Positions 17,618 through 38,904 of a stretch of 64,000 nucleotides of DNA are shown piece by piece; the first letter of the stretch is position 1; every line of letters begins with the position of its first letter. The stretch is from Cornus controversa (Eukaryota; Streptophyta; Magnoliopsida; Cornales; Cornaceae). Location: positions 42,362,755 to 42,426,754 of the forward strand of contig CM048853.1 in NCBI GenBank assembly GCA_026545225.1, read 5' to 3'. Both the position numbers and the translations under genes were made by a program. The notes under the pieces were generated by a model. The model was not told the DNA's origin. It did no database searches and saw only the letters and a program-made list of their open reading frames with translations.

Positions 17618-17734
17618 AAGAGCAGTGATCACTTTTATAGACAATTTAACAGTGTTTTTTTATGTTCTATAAAATTATTCTATGTATTAATAGCATGATA
17701 TGGAAACTGTATTAACACAATTATATATATATAT

Positions 17735-18870
17735 TGTAAACACATGAGAACAACGGAGGATAAAGGATATGGGAAGAGGAGAGTGAGCGAAGGGAATAAA
17801 GTTCAGCACAAGAAGCCTTACGCGGGGCCCCCCTTCCCGCGTATGGGTTAAGCCCGCGGGGGATAGGCTCCCGCGTGGTTAACCCATGCGCGGGTAGCCT
17901 CTCCCCGCGTGGGGTCAGCCCTTCCCCGCGAAGGGATGGTCCTTTTCCCGCGTAGGGATATTTACATAAAAAGAATTCTTATTCCCCATGGGGGGGTTAG
18001 CAAAGCATACAAGAGCACAGGGAGTGAGAAGATTGGGGGCAATCTTCTCTGACGGGCATGTTATGATTGGTAATTGAATTGTGTTTTCTGGGACCAACTC
18101 TGAAAGAAGTATGATTCCATAAGACACTTCTAAATTAACAATCATGGCATATTCTCAAGGGTTGCAAGGAACCATGGATGAATGGGCCATTGTGCGGCTT
18201 ACCAGCTCACAATCCCGAGTGGTTATCCTTGTAGCAGGGGCTATGTAGAAGACTATTAATTCCTCTCTTCAATATGGAAAGTAATTTGTCGCGACGTTAC
18301 TTCCAGCATTGAGAAGTGGGAATTAGAATGAGGCTACGGTGTCCCACAGACCATTTTAGGCACAGGTACAGGCTGTGATATGGTCTGAGCGATCATGGTG
18401 TCATAATGAAGCATATGGCGTCATGGTCCCAGGCGGGAAAGTGGGTTGCTTGTGGTATAGAGGATTGAGAGGAAGGCTCGTTGGGCCATGGGTATCTAAA
18501 GTTGTGCTAGTGTGACTCTACGTGGGCACCATCACAACGTTTCTCGCGGGTATGTCCAAGCCCGCGAGGGGTATAGGCTCATGGTTACAACCGGGAGTGG
18601 TGAAGGAAGGGATACGCGGCCAAGTGCCACGTAGGATGACAGCTGTCATAAGCCTCATGCCTGAGGTCTATAAATACCCCATGGCGTGGTGACATGTGGA
18701 TCATTCCGGTGCCCCCTCCCTCTCCGAATCACTTTTGTTTTCTCTCTCTCTCACCTAGCACCCAGCTCACATTCCTATTATTATTTCTCGGTTACTTCAT
18801 CAGCTTGATCTCTTACATTCCAGTCATGTGATAGTCATTCCTCATAGCAAAACTCATCTACCTATTTACA
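17735..18870. mobile_element. Solo LTR, 1136 bp, with 5-bp TATAT target duplication
   Basis: The insert begins TGTAAA and ends TTTACA, the terminal inverted TG...CA form of an LTR, and is flanked by TATAT on both sides (17730-17734 and 18871-18875), though the surroundings are TA-rich. The equivalent 3' flank of AKR-2 near 25970 lacks it. It is far more GC-rich than the neighbours at 17820-17950, contains a TATA-like TCTATAAATACCCC near 18668 and CT-rich sequence downstream, as expected of an LTR promoter on the + strand. No coding interior or second LTR is present, so an LTR-LTR recombination product is the likeliest reading. Confidence 0.75.
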
Positions 18871-19154
18871 TATATATCTATATATATATATATATAATTT
18901 TTTATGTATATACATATACTTGAATAAGATTAGTATAGAACAATAACAAATGTTAAATTTCAAGAGTTAAATATCATAAAAGATGAAGTTATACTATTAT
19001 TTTGTCACAGTAATTAATAATATATATAAAAAGTATTATTTAATATATATATATATATACACACACAAACTTCATTTTGAATGTCAATTTTGTTGAAGAA
19101 AAAACAATTGAACCCTTTGAGGTGTGTAAATAATATTTGCCCTTATTTCAAATA

Positions 19155-19450
19155 TAAATCATTGCATTAAGATGTAAATGTAGATGTACACTTATTGCAA
19201 CTCAACTCTTAAGTCCATTTCAAGTAACTAAGAAAGGCCAGCATTATGAAAAATAATTAAGGTTGAATGGTTGTTAAGCTAGGTGGAGCCAATTGATCAT
19301 CATTTTTTTATTTTTTTTCCCTTAGCCCAATGATCATCTACAGTATTTTTTTAAACATTTACAAGATTGATAAAATACCTTTAAAAGGTTCCATGGATAA
19401 ATAAAGTGATATATAACAACGGTAACACATTCCCTTTTACTTTTACTCTA
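19155..19450. repeat. Recurring intergenic block, copy upstream of AKR-2
   Basis: This matches 26700-27000 nearly continuously (ATAAATCATTGCATTAAGAT, GAACAAAGAAAGGCCA-like, AGCTAGGTGGAGCCAATTGA) and 7270-7480 more weakly. It lacks the first third of the block seen at 26480-26700. Confidence 0.65.
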
Positions 19451-19462
19451 TCTCTCTAGTTA

Positions 19463-19752
19463 GGACATTACTTAGGCACTCGTGGTGAGTACCTACCTGT
19501 CATCACCACTAATCAAAATTAAACACATCACTTTTAAATTGAAATGAAAGAAAAGGTAAATGAGTCTTTTAAAACCACTTATCACAATTTAACACATCAC
19601 TTCTAAATTGGAGAGAGATAAAAGATAAATGAGTCTTTTAGAAAAGAGTAACAGAATAATAAATGTGAAAATTAATTACATATAATTAAAAGTGATGTTC
19701 TCAATTTTGATTGGTAGTGAGATTCTCATAGGTGAGTACCTAAGTATTGCCC
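19463..19752. mobile_element. Tourist-like MITE (PIF/Harbinger type), 290 bp
   Basis: Terminal repeats are GGACATTACTTAGGCACTC at the left and, complemented, GGGCAATACTTAGGTACTC at the right. A TTA trinucleotide lies on both sides (19460-19462 and 19753-19755), the target duplication of PIF/Harbinger MITEs. An orthologous but interrupted copy is found between AKR-2 and AKR-3 (28154-29235), so this insertion predates the block duplication. Confidence 0.7.
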
Positions 19753-19755
19753 TTA

Positions 19756-20856
19756 TAGTTATTTTACTAGTTTGACCATGTGTTCTCTTTATTAGCTAAT
19801 TATTCATAAGTGCAAAAAGCTTTTCAGAGTAACATAATATCCCCTAAATTATAACATTTTGTAATAAAATGTCCCTCATTTCTATCATATGATGAACTAT
19901 TTCTCAGTAAATGATCATTATGCCCTTTTTTATTGAATTACACTTAACCCATTTTTCTTATTAAAATAAATTATGAAAATAATTCATACTATTTTGATAA
20001 TATATTCTCTATCAGGTTTGCATAAATTTACTTTAATTCTTAAAATTAATTGTTTCGATAAAAATCTTAAGTAGAAAATTTTAAAACAATTTAAGTAATA
20101 TCTTAATTTTTCATGAATATACTGCATGAAAAAGAAGGTATTTTTTATTTAAGTAATTTCTTAATTTTCATGAATATATTGTATGAAAAGTTTTTTTTTT
20201 TTACTGTAAAAAAGTTCAAACTAAAGTTGTAATAATATCATTTTAAAAAATAGTTAAATTTGGTGGTAGTTACAACTCTAGTTATTTTTTTTTCATTGTT
20301 AAGGTAAATAGTATAATTAATATTTAGAAAAGAGAAAAGATAATAAAAATAATTTAATAAGAAATGACAACTTAATAAAAATGGGTAAAATGGCCAAATG
20401 GCCTTTTGCGATGGGTAAGTTCTTAATTACAACGTAGGGAGACAATTTATAGTCAAGGAGTTATTTGCAAAAGGGCAATAATTGGGAGTTTTTATTTTTT
20501 ATTTATGCAGTTTACCCTTATTCATATTAATGACATCTGATCATGTAAGGAAAAACCACGTGAATTTTTTTATTTTTTTTAAGATTTTGTTTGATAATTC
20601 AATTCAAAGATATCCAAAAAAAAATATATATATTTTTTTAATTACCACTTCAGAATTTTAGCAATCTTAAAATTTTCTATTTTATGAAACTAACATCTAC
20701 GTAGTAATCAAATTATTTTCTATACATATTTGAATGAGATGCCATCAAATTTCAATAGAGAAGCGATATGGTCGGCGTAAATACACCGGTAAGAGGTTTC
20801 ACTGGCTACATTACCCCGTCCACGTAGTATAATACTATAATCCAAAACCCATAAAC
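19756..20856. other. AT-rich spacer, duplicated in part before AKR-3
   Basis: Bases 19790-20090 match 29236-29562 (AGCTAATTATTCATA, AATGTCCCTCAT-like, AGTAAATGATCATTATGCC, AAAATTTTAAAACAATTT). The homology breaks at about 20092/29562. No gene is seen. Confidence 0.55.
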
Positions 20857-20980
20857 GCACGTAATCCGTGACGCAGCCACCTAGCTTTGGTTAATGGAGT
20901 ACTGAAGTGATCAAATATTATACTCCACCAACCACCAAAACATTTTTTTAAACATATGTGTGTGTGTTTGTATATACAGA
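20857..20980 (+). promoter_or_regulatory. AKR-2 proximal promoter with array-shared motifs
   Basis: CACGTAATCCGTGA, CAGCCACCTAGCTT, GTGATCAAAT and ATACTCCACC...CCAAAACATT match the AKR-1 and AKR-3 promoters. The AKR-2 version reads GTGACGCAG where the others read GTGAAGTCAG, creating a TGACG core. The TATA region is the weaker TATATACA at 20971-20978. The leader phrase before the ATG is conserved. Confidence 0.55.
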
Positions 20981-21050
20981 TGATGGCGTAGATTCATTCT
21001 TTGAAGTGTAAGCTGAGTTCCGATTTGAAAGGAGAAAGTAAGTTTTAACA

Positions 21051-25718
<4,668 letters not shown>

Positions 25719-25856
25719 TGCATCTCCTGAAATGCATCTACTTGGTGGACAATCATCCATTTTTTACTCCTGCAGATACTGTTGCTTTAGTGTGTTTGAG
25801 TTTTAATATGTGATATGAGTTGCTCTGTTAACAGAGTATTTGCATAATATGATATG

Positions 25857-25862
25857 AATAAG
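25857..25862 (+). terminator. Putative poly(A) signal of AKR-2
   Basis: AATAAG lies in the conserved ATGATATGAATAAGA phrase about 140 nt after the stop codon. Confidence 0.4.
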
Positions 25863-26346
25863 AAGAATAGTGGTCACTTGTATGGACAATTTAACAGTGT
25901 GTTTTTTATGTTCTATAAAATTATTCTATGTATCAATAGCATGATATGGAAACAGTATGAACACAATTATATATATATAAGATTAGTATAGAACAATAAC
26001 AAATGTTAAATTTCAAGAGTTATATATCATAAAAGATGAAGTTATACTATTATTTTGTCACTGCAATTAATAATATATATATAAAGTATAATTTGTTATG
26101 TATATATATATATATATACACACACACAAACACTTCATTTTGAATGTCAATTTTGTTAAAGAAAAAACAATTGAACCCTTTGAGGTGTGTAAATAATATT
26201 TTCAATATTGTCGAGAATTGTATGGGGAGAGCTGGGCAAGTGTTTTGGAAGTGATAGTTAAATTTATTAACAAATTATAATATAATAAGTACATTCATGA
26301 AATATAAATAGATATTTAAAGTGTCCACGAAGTGTAAAACCCTCTA

Positions 26347-26458
26347 TGGTAGAGTAGAGGTGTTGTACTACTTGGGAGTGTCGGGATCATTTCATACACT
26401 ATTATGTGAAATGATTCCAGTCCTCCAAAGCAGTACAACACATGTGCTTTACCACAAA
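26347..26458. ncRNA. miRNA-precursor-like hairpin (candidate)
   Basis: The 5' arm (about 26361-26396, TGTTGTACTACTTGGGAG then GGATCATTTCA) is nearly the reverse complement of the 3' arm (about 26405-26442, TGAAATGAT then CTCCAAAGCAGTACAACA), with a loop under 10 nt. Weaker pairing continues outwards (GGTAGAG against CTTTACC). The stem exceeds 35 bp with few mismatches, which fits a young MIR locus or a small inverted-repeat element. I recognise no known miRNA family in either arm. The homologous spacer after AKR-1 lacks it. Confidence 0.4.
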
Positions 26459-26479
26459 GAAATCCGATGGGAATCCGAC

Positions 26480-27010
26480 TTTTGATTGAGACCCGATTTA
26501 ATTCAATACCCTGTCAATGAATTTTGATTACAAAAGTAATGGAAAGAGGATTAGATATTGAAGTGTCATGTAAAAAAAATGAGTTCAACCACTGATATCA
26601 TCCAATTTAAATCTCATTTAGCAAGTTCTAATTTATTTAGATTATTGATGATCACATAAAGTCAAACATAGAATATGTCAGTCAAATTTGAATCAATTTC
26701 GATTGCTAATATAAATCATTGCATTAAGATCTAAATTTAGATGTACACTAATTGCAAATCAACTCCTAAGTCCATTTCAAGGAACAAAGAAAGGCCAATA
26801 TTATGAAAAACAAGTGAGGTTGAATGGTTGATAAGCTAGGTGGAGCCAATTGATCATCATTTTTTTTTTATCCTTAGCCCAATGATCATCTACAGTATTT
26901 TTTTAAATATTTACAATATTGATTAAATACCTTTAATAGGTCCCATGCATGAATAAAGGGATTTATAACAACGGTAACACATTCTCTTTTACTCTGGCTC
27001 TCTTTCTAAT
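26480..27010. repeat. Recurring intergenic block, fullest copy, upstream of AKR-3
   Basis: It begins TTTGATTGAGACCCGATTT and runs through GAAGTGTCATG, GAGTTCAACCAC, CATTGCATTAAGATCTAAA, GCTAGGTGGAGCC and ACCTTTAATAGGTCCCATG. It combines parts held separately in the 7085 and 19155 copies, so it is nearest to the ancestral form. Confidence 0.65.
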
Positions 27011-27020
27011 TACGACAAGA

Positions 27021-27695
27021 ACAATGCTTGGGTTCTACACCAGCAGAACAAAATTTTTTTTGCTAGGTGAGGTGACCAAAATAAATATTGACATGAGTTC
27101 AAAATGCTATAATATTAAAAAATTAATTAAACGTAGTGTATATGAGTTAACCCATCTCAAATTATAACGAAATCTTCTTTTTAACCTACAAATAATTTTT
27201 GAAAACCCCAAATCAAGAAAAAGTTTATCGGTTTTAGATGACATAACAGTGGTCATCTCACGGCAAGTTGTGATTTTCCATTTGCAATTACAAGTTGAAC
27301 TCCAAGACACAAATCAACAAATGTAAAAATAACAAAATTACCTACAAAGAGCTCTACAAAATTTTAATATATCTTTTATATATATATAGATACAAAGTGG
27401 GTAAATCTCCCTCTCTCCATATATATATAGACATATATATGTAAATCATTCTCTTTCCATATATATATACAAACTCAGTAATCCCTCTCTCTCTCTCTCT
27501 ATATATATATTTAAATCTTATATATACACCATTAAAAGGGGATTTGATATGGTGAGAGCTACAGCCCCTTTTAATGGTATATATAATATTTAAATATATA
27601 TATAGAGAGAGAGAGAGGGATTACTCCGTTTGTACATATATATGGAGAGAGAATGATTTACATATATATGTATATATATATATGGAGAGAGAGAG

Positions 27696-27742
<47 letters not shown>

Positions 27743-28148
27743 GAGAGATTTACATACATCTAAGATATATATGCAGAGAGAATCCCACTTTGTATCTATA
27801 TATATATAAGATATATCAAAATTTTGTAGAGCTCTTTGTAGGTGATTTTGTTATTTTTGCATTTGTTGATTTGTGTCTTGGAGTCCAACTTGTAATTGCA
27901 AATGAAAAATCACAATTTGCCGTGAGATGGCCGGCCGCTATGTCACCTGAAACCAATAAACTTATTCTTGATTTGGGTTTTAAGAAATTATTTGTAGGTT
28001 AAAAAGAAGATTTTCTTATAATTTGAGACGGGGTTAACCCCGTATAAACTGGATTTAATTAATTTTTTAATATTATATCATTTTGAACACATGTCAATAT
28101 TTATTTGGGCCACCTCTTTGTCCTACTAGGGCAGTACCCAAGCATTGT
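27021..28148. mobile_element. 1.1-kb near-perfect palindrome (foldback element)
   Basis: The ends are ACAATGCTTGGGT and ACCCAAGCATTGT. From about 27078 to 27540 the sequence is repeated as its reverse complement from about 27570 to 28112; matched landmarks are TAAATATTGACATG, AATATTAAAAAATTAATTAA, CAAGACACAAATCAACAAATG, TACAAAGAGCTCTACAAAATTTT and CCATTAAAAGGGG. The arms are about 470 bp or more and the centre lies near 27555. It is non-coding with TA- and GA-rich tracts; the Tyr/Ile-rich frame across the right arm is a microsatellite artefact. Its termini resemble those of the MITE beginning at 28154, suggesting related mobilisation. Confidence 0.75.
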
Positions 28149-28153
28149 CCTTG

Positions 28154-29235
28154 GGACAGTACTTGGGCACTCATGGTGAGTTCGTACCTATACTCACCAC
28201 TAATTATAATTGGACTAATCACTTTTAAATTAGAGAGAGAAAAGGTAAATGAGTTTTTTAGAATCACTAATCACAATTGGACACATCACTTTTAAATTGG
28301 AGAGAGAGAAAAGGTAAATGAGTCTTTTAGAAAAAGAATAACGAGAAAAATAAATGTGAAAATTAATTGCATATAATTAAAAGTGATGTTTTCAATTGGA
28401 AAAATGATAGAGTTTACTACTATACAAAACTGAGAAAAAGATGACTTTTACGTGACAATATCCTAATGATATTCTCCAAGTCTTTCATTACATATTAAAT
28501 ACATTTAAGTTTTTTTTAGACAAAAGTATCATTTCACCCATTTTCTTCACCTCTCTCCCTCTATATTATTAGTAACTCCAGATAAGGATATTCTCAATCA
28601 ATCGGTAGTTTGTCTCTTATTTTGTATTGTAAAAAAAAAAAAAAACTTTTTGCTGCCACCTAAAAGATTCAGCTGCATTGGAGTGAATGAATTTTTTTTC
28701 TCTCTATTGTCTTCAACTAATATTATACTTATATGGTTACCCTTAAAAAAAAAATTATATATGATTAATATGACTTGAAGAGAGAGAGAATATTTTAAAA
28801 GTGGGTTATGTGATGGTGGATTTTAATAGAGTTAAATTTAGGATAGTAGGATTCAATTGAATTTAAGAGAATTAGAGAGAAGAAATAGGGATGCACAAGT
28901 AACAAGAGAGAGAAGATTTTGTATGAATAAGGTTGTGCTTGAAGACAAGGATGAGTTTGGATGTGGTGAGAGTTGTTCTAAGATGGATTTGGATAGAAAG
29001 AGAAAGATGATCGACGGTGGAGATAGGGATACTAATTGGTTAGGGAAACGGAAAGAGGCGGCATATTCTAAAAAATTAAAGATATTTTAGTCTAAAAGAT
29101 TTTATGCTTTCATTGTCTTACAAAAACTAATCCACTTTAATGCCACATCATGAGTCGATTGAGTGTCGGGTTAAAAAACTCAGTTGACGTAGCATTACTC
29201 TTTCAATTGTGATTGGTAGTGAGGTTCTCATCAGT
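28154..29235. mobile_element. Tourist-like MITE, second copy, split by a nested insert
   Basis: The left part (28154-28398) matches 19463-19710: GGACAGTACTTGGGCACTC, two AATCAC-type repeats with GGTAAATGAGT, and CATATAATTAAAAGTGATGTT. The match resumes at 29201 (TTTCAATTGTGATTGGTAGTGAGGTTCTCAT) and then loses its right terminus. The gap is filled by the element at 28399-29200. Confidence 0.7.
28399..29200. mobile_element. MULE-like element nested in the MITE, 9-bp TSD
   Basis: TTTCAATTG is duplicated on both sides (28390-28398 and 29201-29209), a 9-bp target duplication as made by Mutator-like elements. The uninterrupted MITE at 19700-19712 gives the empty site. The ends GAAAAATGATA and, complemented, GAGTAATGCTA are weakly inverted. 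An open frame at 28857-29090 (77 codons, rich in K, R, E and D) lies inside; I do not recognise it and it could be a captured gene piece. Confidence 0.7.
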
Positions 29236-29684
29236 CTTTTTTAGCTAATTATTCATAGGTAAAATGCAAAACGTTTTTATGAGGTACGTCCAAATTTGCA
29301 ATACCCCTAAATTATAATATTTTGTTATAATATGTCCCTCATGCCTATAAGATATGTTGAACTATTTTTCAGTAAATGATCATTATGCCATTTTCTATTA
29401 AATTACACTTAACCCATTTTCTTATTAAAATAAATTTTAAAAATAATTCATACTATTTTAATAATATATTCTCTATCAAATTTGCATTAATTTATCTTTA
29501 ATTCTTAAAATTAATTGTTTCAATAAAAATCTTAAGTGGAAAATTTTAAAACAATTTTGGAAGGAGAAAAGGCTTTGTCATGGAGCAAACTTTAGAGGAG
29601 CACGGTGCAACAAAATATACAAGTTATGTTGCCTATGATTAGATCAAACTTCAAAGACGTCAGTGTAATTTACCATTGTTTCTT
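29236..29684. other. Spacer: duplicated flank, then ~120 bp of unplaced sequence
   Basis: Bases 29236-29562 match 19790-20090. From 29563 to 29684 the sequence (GGAAGGAGAAAAGGCTTTGT onwards) matches nothing else I can find in the window; it joins the spacer directly to AKR intron sequence. Confidence 0.5.
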
Positions 29685-30166
29685 TCATTAGAATTTCATG
29701 ACCATGGCTTTATTGTATTACAGTGTTTGGGAGGAAGGAAATGGAGAGAAATGGAAAGAGAAGAAGCATAAGATGGGGAGGGGTGGGGTACTGGTTTTTT
29801 CTTTGTTTTGAAGTTTTATGTGAATAGAAATGGAAGGAAAATGGATCTCCTTTAAATGCACTATTTCTCTCTAAAAGTATGAAGAAATGAATGAAAAATG
29901 AAGATAGACTAGATAGTAATTATTTATCTTGTTGTTTCCTTTTCTGTCTAAAACTCCAAAACAAAGAATTCTGAAGAATGATCTGGATATTGTTTGGATC
30001 TTTGGATCTAATTATAAGTGAATAGATTGGGAGATTCTTCTATCAATTTTATTTGAAGTGAGATGCCACAAGCACATTGGGTAGTTGTTCGTTTGGATTG
30101 AAAAAATTTGAACCTGATATAACTTGCAAAGCTCTCCCCATACCAATCACGCGATAGCTCTTTTAT
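29685..30166 (+). pseudogene. AKR intron-1 remnant without exons
   Basis: Bases 29685-29965 match AKR-2 intron 1 (21282-21560): ATTTCATGACCATGGCTTTAT, GGGTACTGGTTTTT and CTAAAACTCCAAAACAAA. Bases 29972-30166 match AKR-1 intron 1 from 12943 (GATCTGGATATTGTTT, AGATGCCACAAGCACA, GATAGCTCTTTTATAGA). No exon 1 or exon 2 sequence is present on either side. It is the gutted trace of another AKR copy between AKR-2 and AKR-3. Confidence 0.7.
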
Positions 30167-32600
30167 AGAACTTGGAGAATAAAGGAGTCTTGTATATATA
30201 TATATATACACTCTAGTATTAAGCTATCATACCAATAATAAGAAAATAAAACTAATATTTGACTTTAATATTAGTTAAGCAAATCTATAATTATCTGTTA
30301 TTTTACTTTTGAAATTTTTTAATATCTATTTTATTAATTTTTAATCCTTTCTGAATTTCTGAATTCTTTAAACTATTACACTTCTTTTAATAGCTAGTTA
30401 TGGACACAACATAGATGAATAAGTAAATGTTAAGTTATTTATATATATATATACAAAAACTATAACTCATCTCAACATTCAATATCAAAAAATAATAGGC
30501 ATAAATGTAATGGCTTAAAACGCCGTAATAGAGTTTGAAAATTTGCGTGTCTCAAATGAGTGATATAAGCCTTTAATCTACTTTGGACATATATATGAAC
30601 TATAATTCTAACATTGAAATTAATGATAAATTTGCATCACATCAAATCAAATACTTTCAAACATTAATGTTTCAGAAGTCTTATTCTTGTAGTCTAAAAA
30701 TTTAGTGCAATAGTAAAATTGCATTAACTTGATCACTTATATCCATTTAAAAAGAAAAAAAATGAAAAGATTATAAAAACTTAGATAAATTAGAAACTAG
30801 ATACTTTGTTTAATATAATTATGCAAATTATAATTTTAAATTAGTTGAAATCAATTTTTTTTTTCTAAATTAGAGATTAAAAAAGAAAATAATAACTCGA
30901 TCATAGAGAATAAAAAAAGGATCGTACTAGTTGTTGCTATAGATGTCACTGAGATTAATTTTGTTTTTATGATTTATGATTTCTCTTCCTTTGCTTTTAA
31001 ACTTCGTTACGTTTGTCTAAAAAATTGTACATAAAACAATCTTAATATTTCAAACAAATATATAAATATATATAAAGGGCGCAATCTTAACCATAGCAGA
31101 AGAGAACAATCTTAATTATTTAGCTGGAACGAACATAAATTTTTATTATTATTTTAATACGATCATATTTTATTAGTGGCTGATATAAATTACTAAGGTA
31201 TATAATATATGTAGTGTTTCTTTTCGTATTTCTTTAGTCAAATCATCCGATCATAAATTTATTTTTCTCATAGTAGTTCATTAGTCATTTTTACACCATT
31301 ATCATCTAGGTAAAAAAGTATTAATATTTTTTATAGATGTTGATTTCCTGTTAAATTTAATTTTATATTATTTTATCTGGAGCTATAGAAATAACATTTA
31401 TTCTTGTAATCATGATTAGCTTCGACATGATTTTAGGCTATATAAGTCATAAATTAATTTGATTTATATATTTTGAAGTCATATAGCAAAAAAATTGTAT
31501 CTATTACTTACAATAGCACGTTATAAAGTCTTACACAATCATATTTAAGGACAAGAGCTTCCTATTCATAAATTAAAATTTAGTAATAGTATACATTTGA
31601 ATTCTAAAGTTTTGCAAAATTTCTGTTTTATGTCTTCACAAAATTATAGAAAATGATTTTTTTTACACATACCCTATATTCAATCATGTCCCAAATTATT
31701 ATTATTATTATTATTATTATTAAATCTTATATAATATTTAATATCAATCCAACAAAAAAAATAAGTAAACCAATATAATAGATTAACATAATCATTATTA
31801 TTTCCATAATATTCAAATCTAAAGATTATAATTGACTACATAAACATATTAATAATCACCGTAAAATAAAAACACATTATAAATTATTTAAGGAAAACAA
31901 AAGATATAGGAAGAGTAGAGAATGTATGTTTTACCATCACGGAGGGTCATCCCAACACATCCCATCACCGACTTTCTTCGTTTTACTTCTATAAATTTCT
32001 TTTTCTCAAACAACCTACAACAAGTCCTTAAAGATAAGTAAAAGAGATAAAATATGAGAGAAATTGAAAGTCAGATAATTAGTTTGGTTTGTTTGCATTC
32101 CTCTGAAATTTTTTTAAGAGTAATATATTACAATTAAATTATTTAAAACTCTCTAAGAATTTCAGGAATAATGTATTACAATTAAATTAAATAATTTAAA
32201 ACTCTGTCAAGAGTCTATTATTAAAAGAATCGTGGCATAATTAAAGAGTGTTAATAATAGGTAATAGAGTTTAATTGTAGAATTAGTAATAGAAGAATTG
32301 TGGTATACATAACTAGATGATTTGAAGCTTCTTGGAGTATAGATATATATGGTGTGCCAAAAGCTGAAAAAGAAAAAGAAAAAAAAAAAAAAATTTGTTT
32401 GTAGTCTGTCAGACAACTGCATAACCATCCCAAGCCAGAAATGCCTGAGAACGATCCTCTACGGCTATGTTGGTTCAAGACCACAGAGCCAATAATCACG
32501 CTCTGGTCATACAGTCATGGTTCATCCACCAGACTTAAGTTCCTGTCTCCTTAGAATTCAAGGATACAGAGGTACGAGCCTATAGAACAGATCCTGTTCA
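30167..32600. other. Gene-free, strongly AT-rich spacer
   Basis: Long A/T runs, short TA tracts (30194-30208, 30441-30452) and an (ATT)n run at 31697-31722 dominate. No conserved coding pattern, paired terminal repeat or RNA gene was found. Confidence 0.55.
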
Positions 32601-33260
32601 AGTAAGGTCGTGACAAGTCGTGTTCACCTCATGTTATAAATCGTGTTCGTTTTTCTACTTCTTTATCGATGTGGGATGGTCTACTGATTTCTCTGCATAT
32701 GAAGAAAACAGTGTTGCTAGCAAAACTCTTGTACACAAAATCAAAAAACCATCTTTCACTCTCTCTAAAATTTTCTTCCTCAAAGTTCAGATCTGTAAAA
32801 ATCTTCTCTCTAAATTTTTCTTCCTCAAAGTTCAGATCTTCTCTCACTAAAATTTTCTTCTTCCTCGTCGTGATTCGTTGCCCCATTCACATCCATGTTT
32901 GCCTCCAACCACACCTGAGCCGTGCAGCTATGACTCGGTTCGATTGCACTCACGCTGACTCGTTAACCGGAGGAAGAAGACTCGCGTAATGTAACAACCG
33001 TTTCATGCAATCGATCGGCTCGGACAGAGAGACTTGAATTCCGAGATCAAATTGTGAAGCCTATCGGCTGCGCCGGAGAGTCCCGCTAGAGACACGGTGA
33101 CCACCGCCAAGCATGACGCCGACGGTTACTGTTTCGAGATTGTTATTTTAATGGATGATGAGATGATAAAGAGTAGACTTTCGAATCGGAGCTGTGAATA
33201 CATCTGTGAGAGATTTGAAGAATAATTGTCTCGTTTTTTCTTTTTGCACATTTGAATTCA
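32601..33260. other. GC-richer patch with CTTCCTCAAAGTTCAGATCT repeats
   Basis: The phrase TTCTTCCTCAAAGTTCAGATCT occurs twice (near 32771 and 32818) with CTCTCTAAA/TTTTTCT sequence between. Downstream, 32990-33180 is locally GC-rich (GGCTGCGCCGGAGAGTCCCGC) unlike its surroundings. A 106-codon frame (32669-32989) overlaps the repeats but shows no recognisable domain. It could be a gene fragment or an LTR leader. Confidence 0.35.
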
Positions 33261-33467
33261 CTCCCATATACTACACACACAATTTGAATTCTACCATCAA
33301 TTGTAACAACATGTATACAATAACATTAAATTGAGTCCGCAACAGATGCAAAAATGATGGAAAGGTGTTGCATTTTTTTATTTAATGCCAATTATGTCAC
33401 ATATTACATAACCCTTGTATCTTCTAAATAAATGTGTTATATGGATATCTAGAACGTTATTGCGTGC

Positions 33468-33595
33468 TCGTAATCCGTGAAGTCAGCACCTAGCTTAGTG
33501 AATAGTGAGTGATCAAATTGGATACTCCACCAAAACATTTTTAGTCATGTATGTGAGTGTGTGGTGTCTATATATATATATATATATAGATGGTT
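33468..33595 (+). promoter_or_regulatory. AKR-3 relic promoter with array-shared motifs
   Basis: CTCGTAATCCGTGAAGTCAGCACCTAGCTTAGTGA and ATACTCCACCAAAACATTT (33522-33540) match AKR-1 closely; a (TA)n tract at 33570-33590 stands at the TATA position. The leader GGAGAAAGAAGTTTTAACA is retained although the start codon is lost. Confidence 0.5.
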
Positions 33596-33659
33596 ATGTG
33601 GTTTCATTGTATAAAGTGCAAACTGAGTTCCGATTTCAAAGGAGAAAGAAGTTTTAACA

Positions 33660-38904
<5,245 letters not shown>

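Noticed and set aside
27574-28002. 142-codon Tyr/Ile/Arg-rich frame
   Set aside because: It is produced by TA and GA microsatellites in one arm of the palindrome.
28857-29090. 77-codon basic frame as a real gene
   Set aside because: It lies wholly inside a MULE-like insert with no support from homology; kept only as a possible capture.
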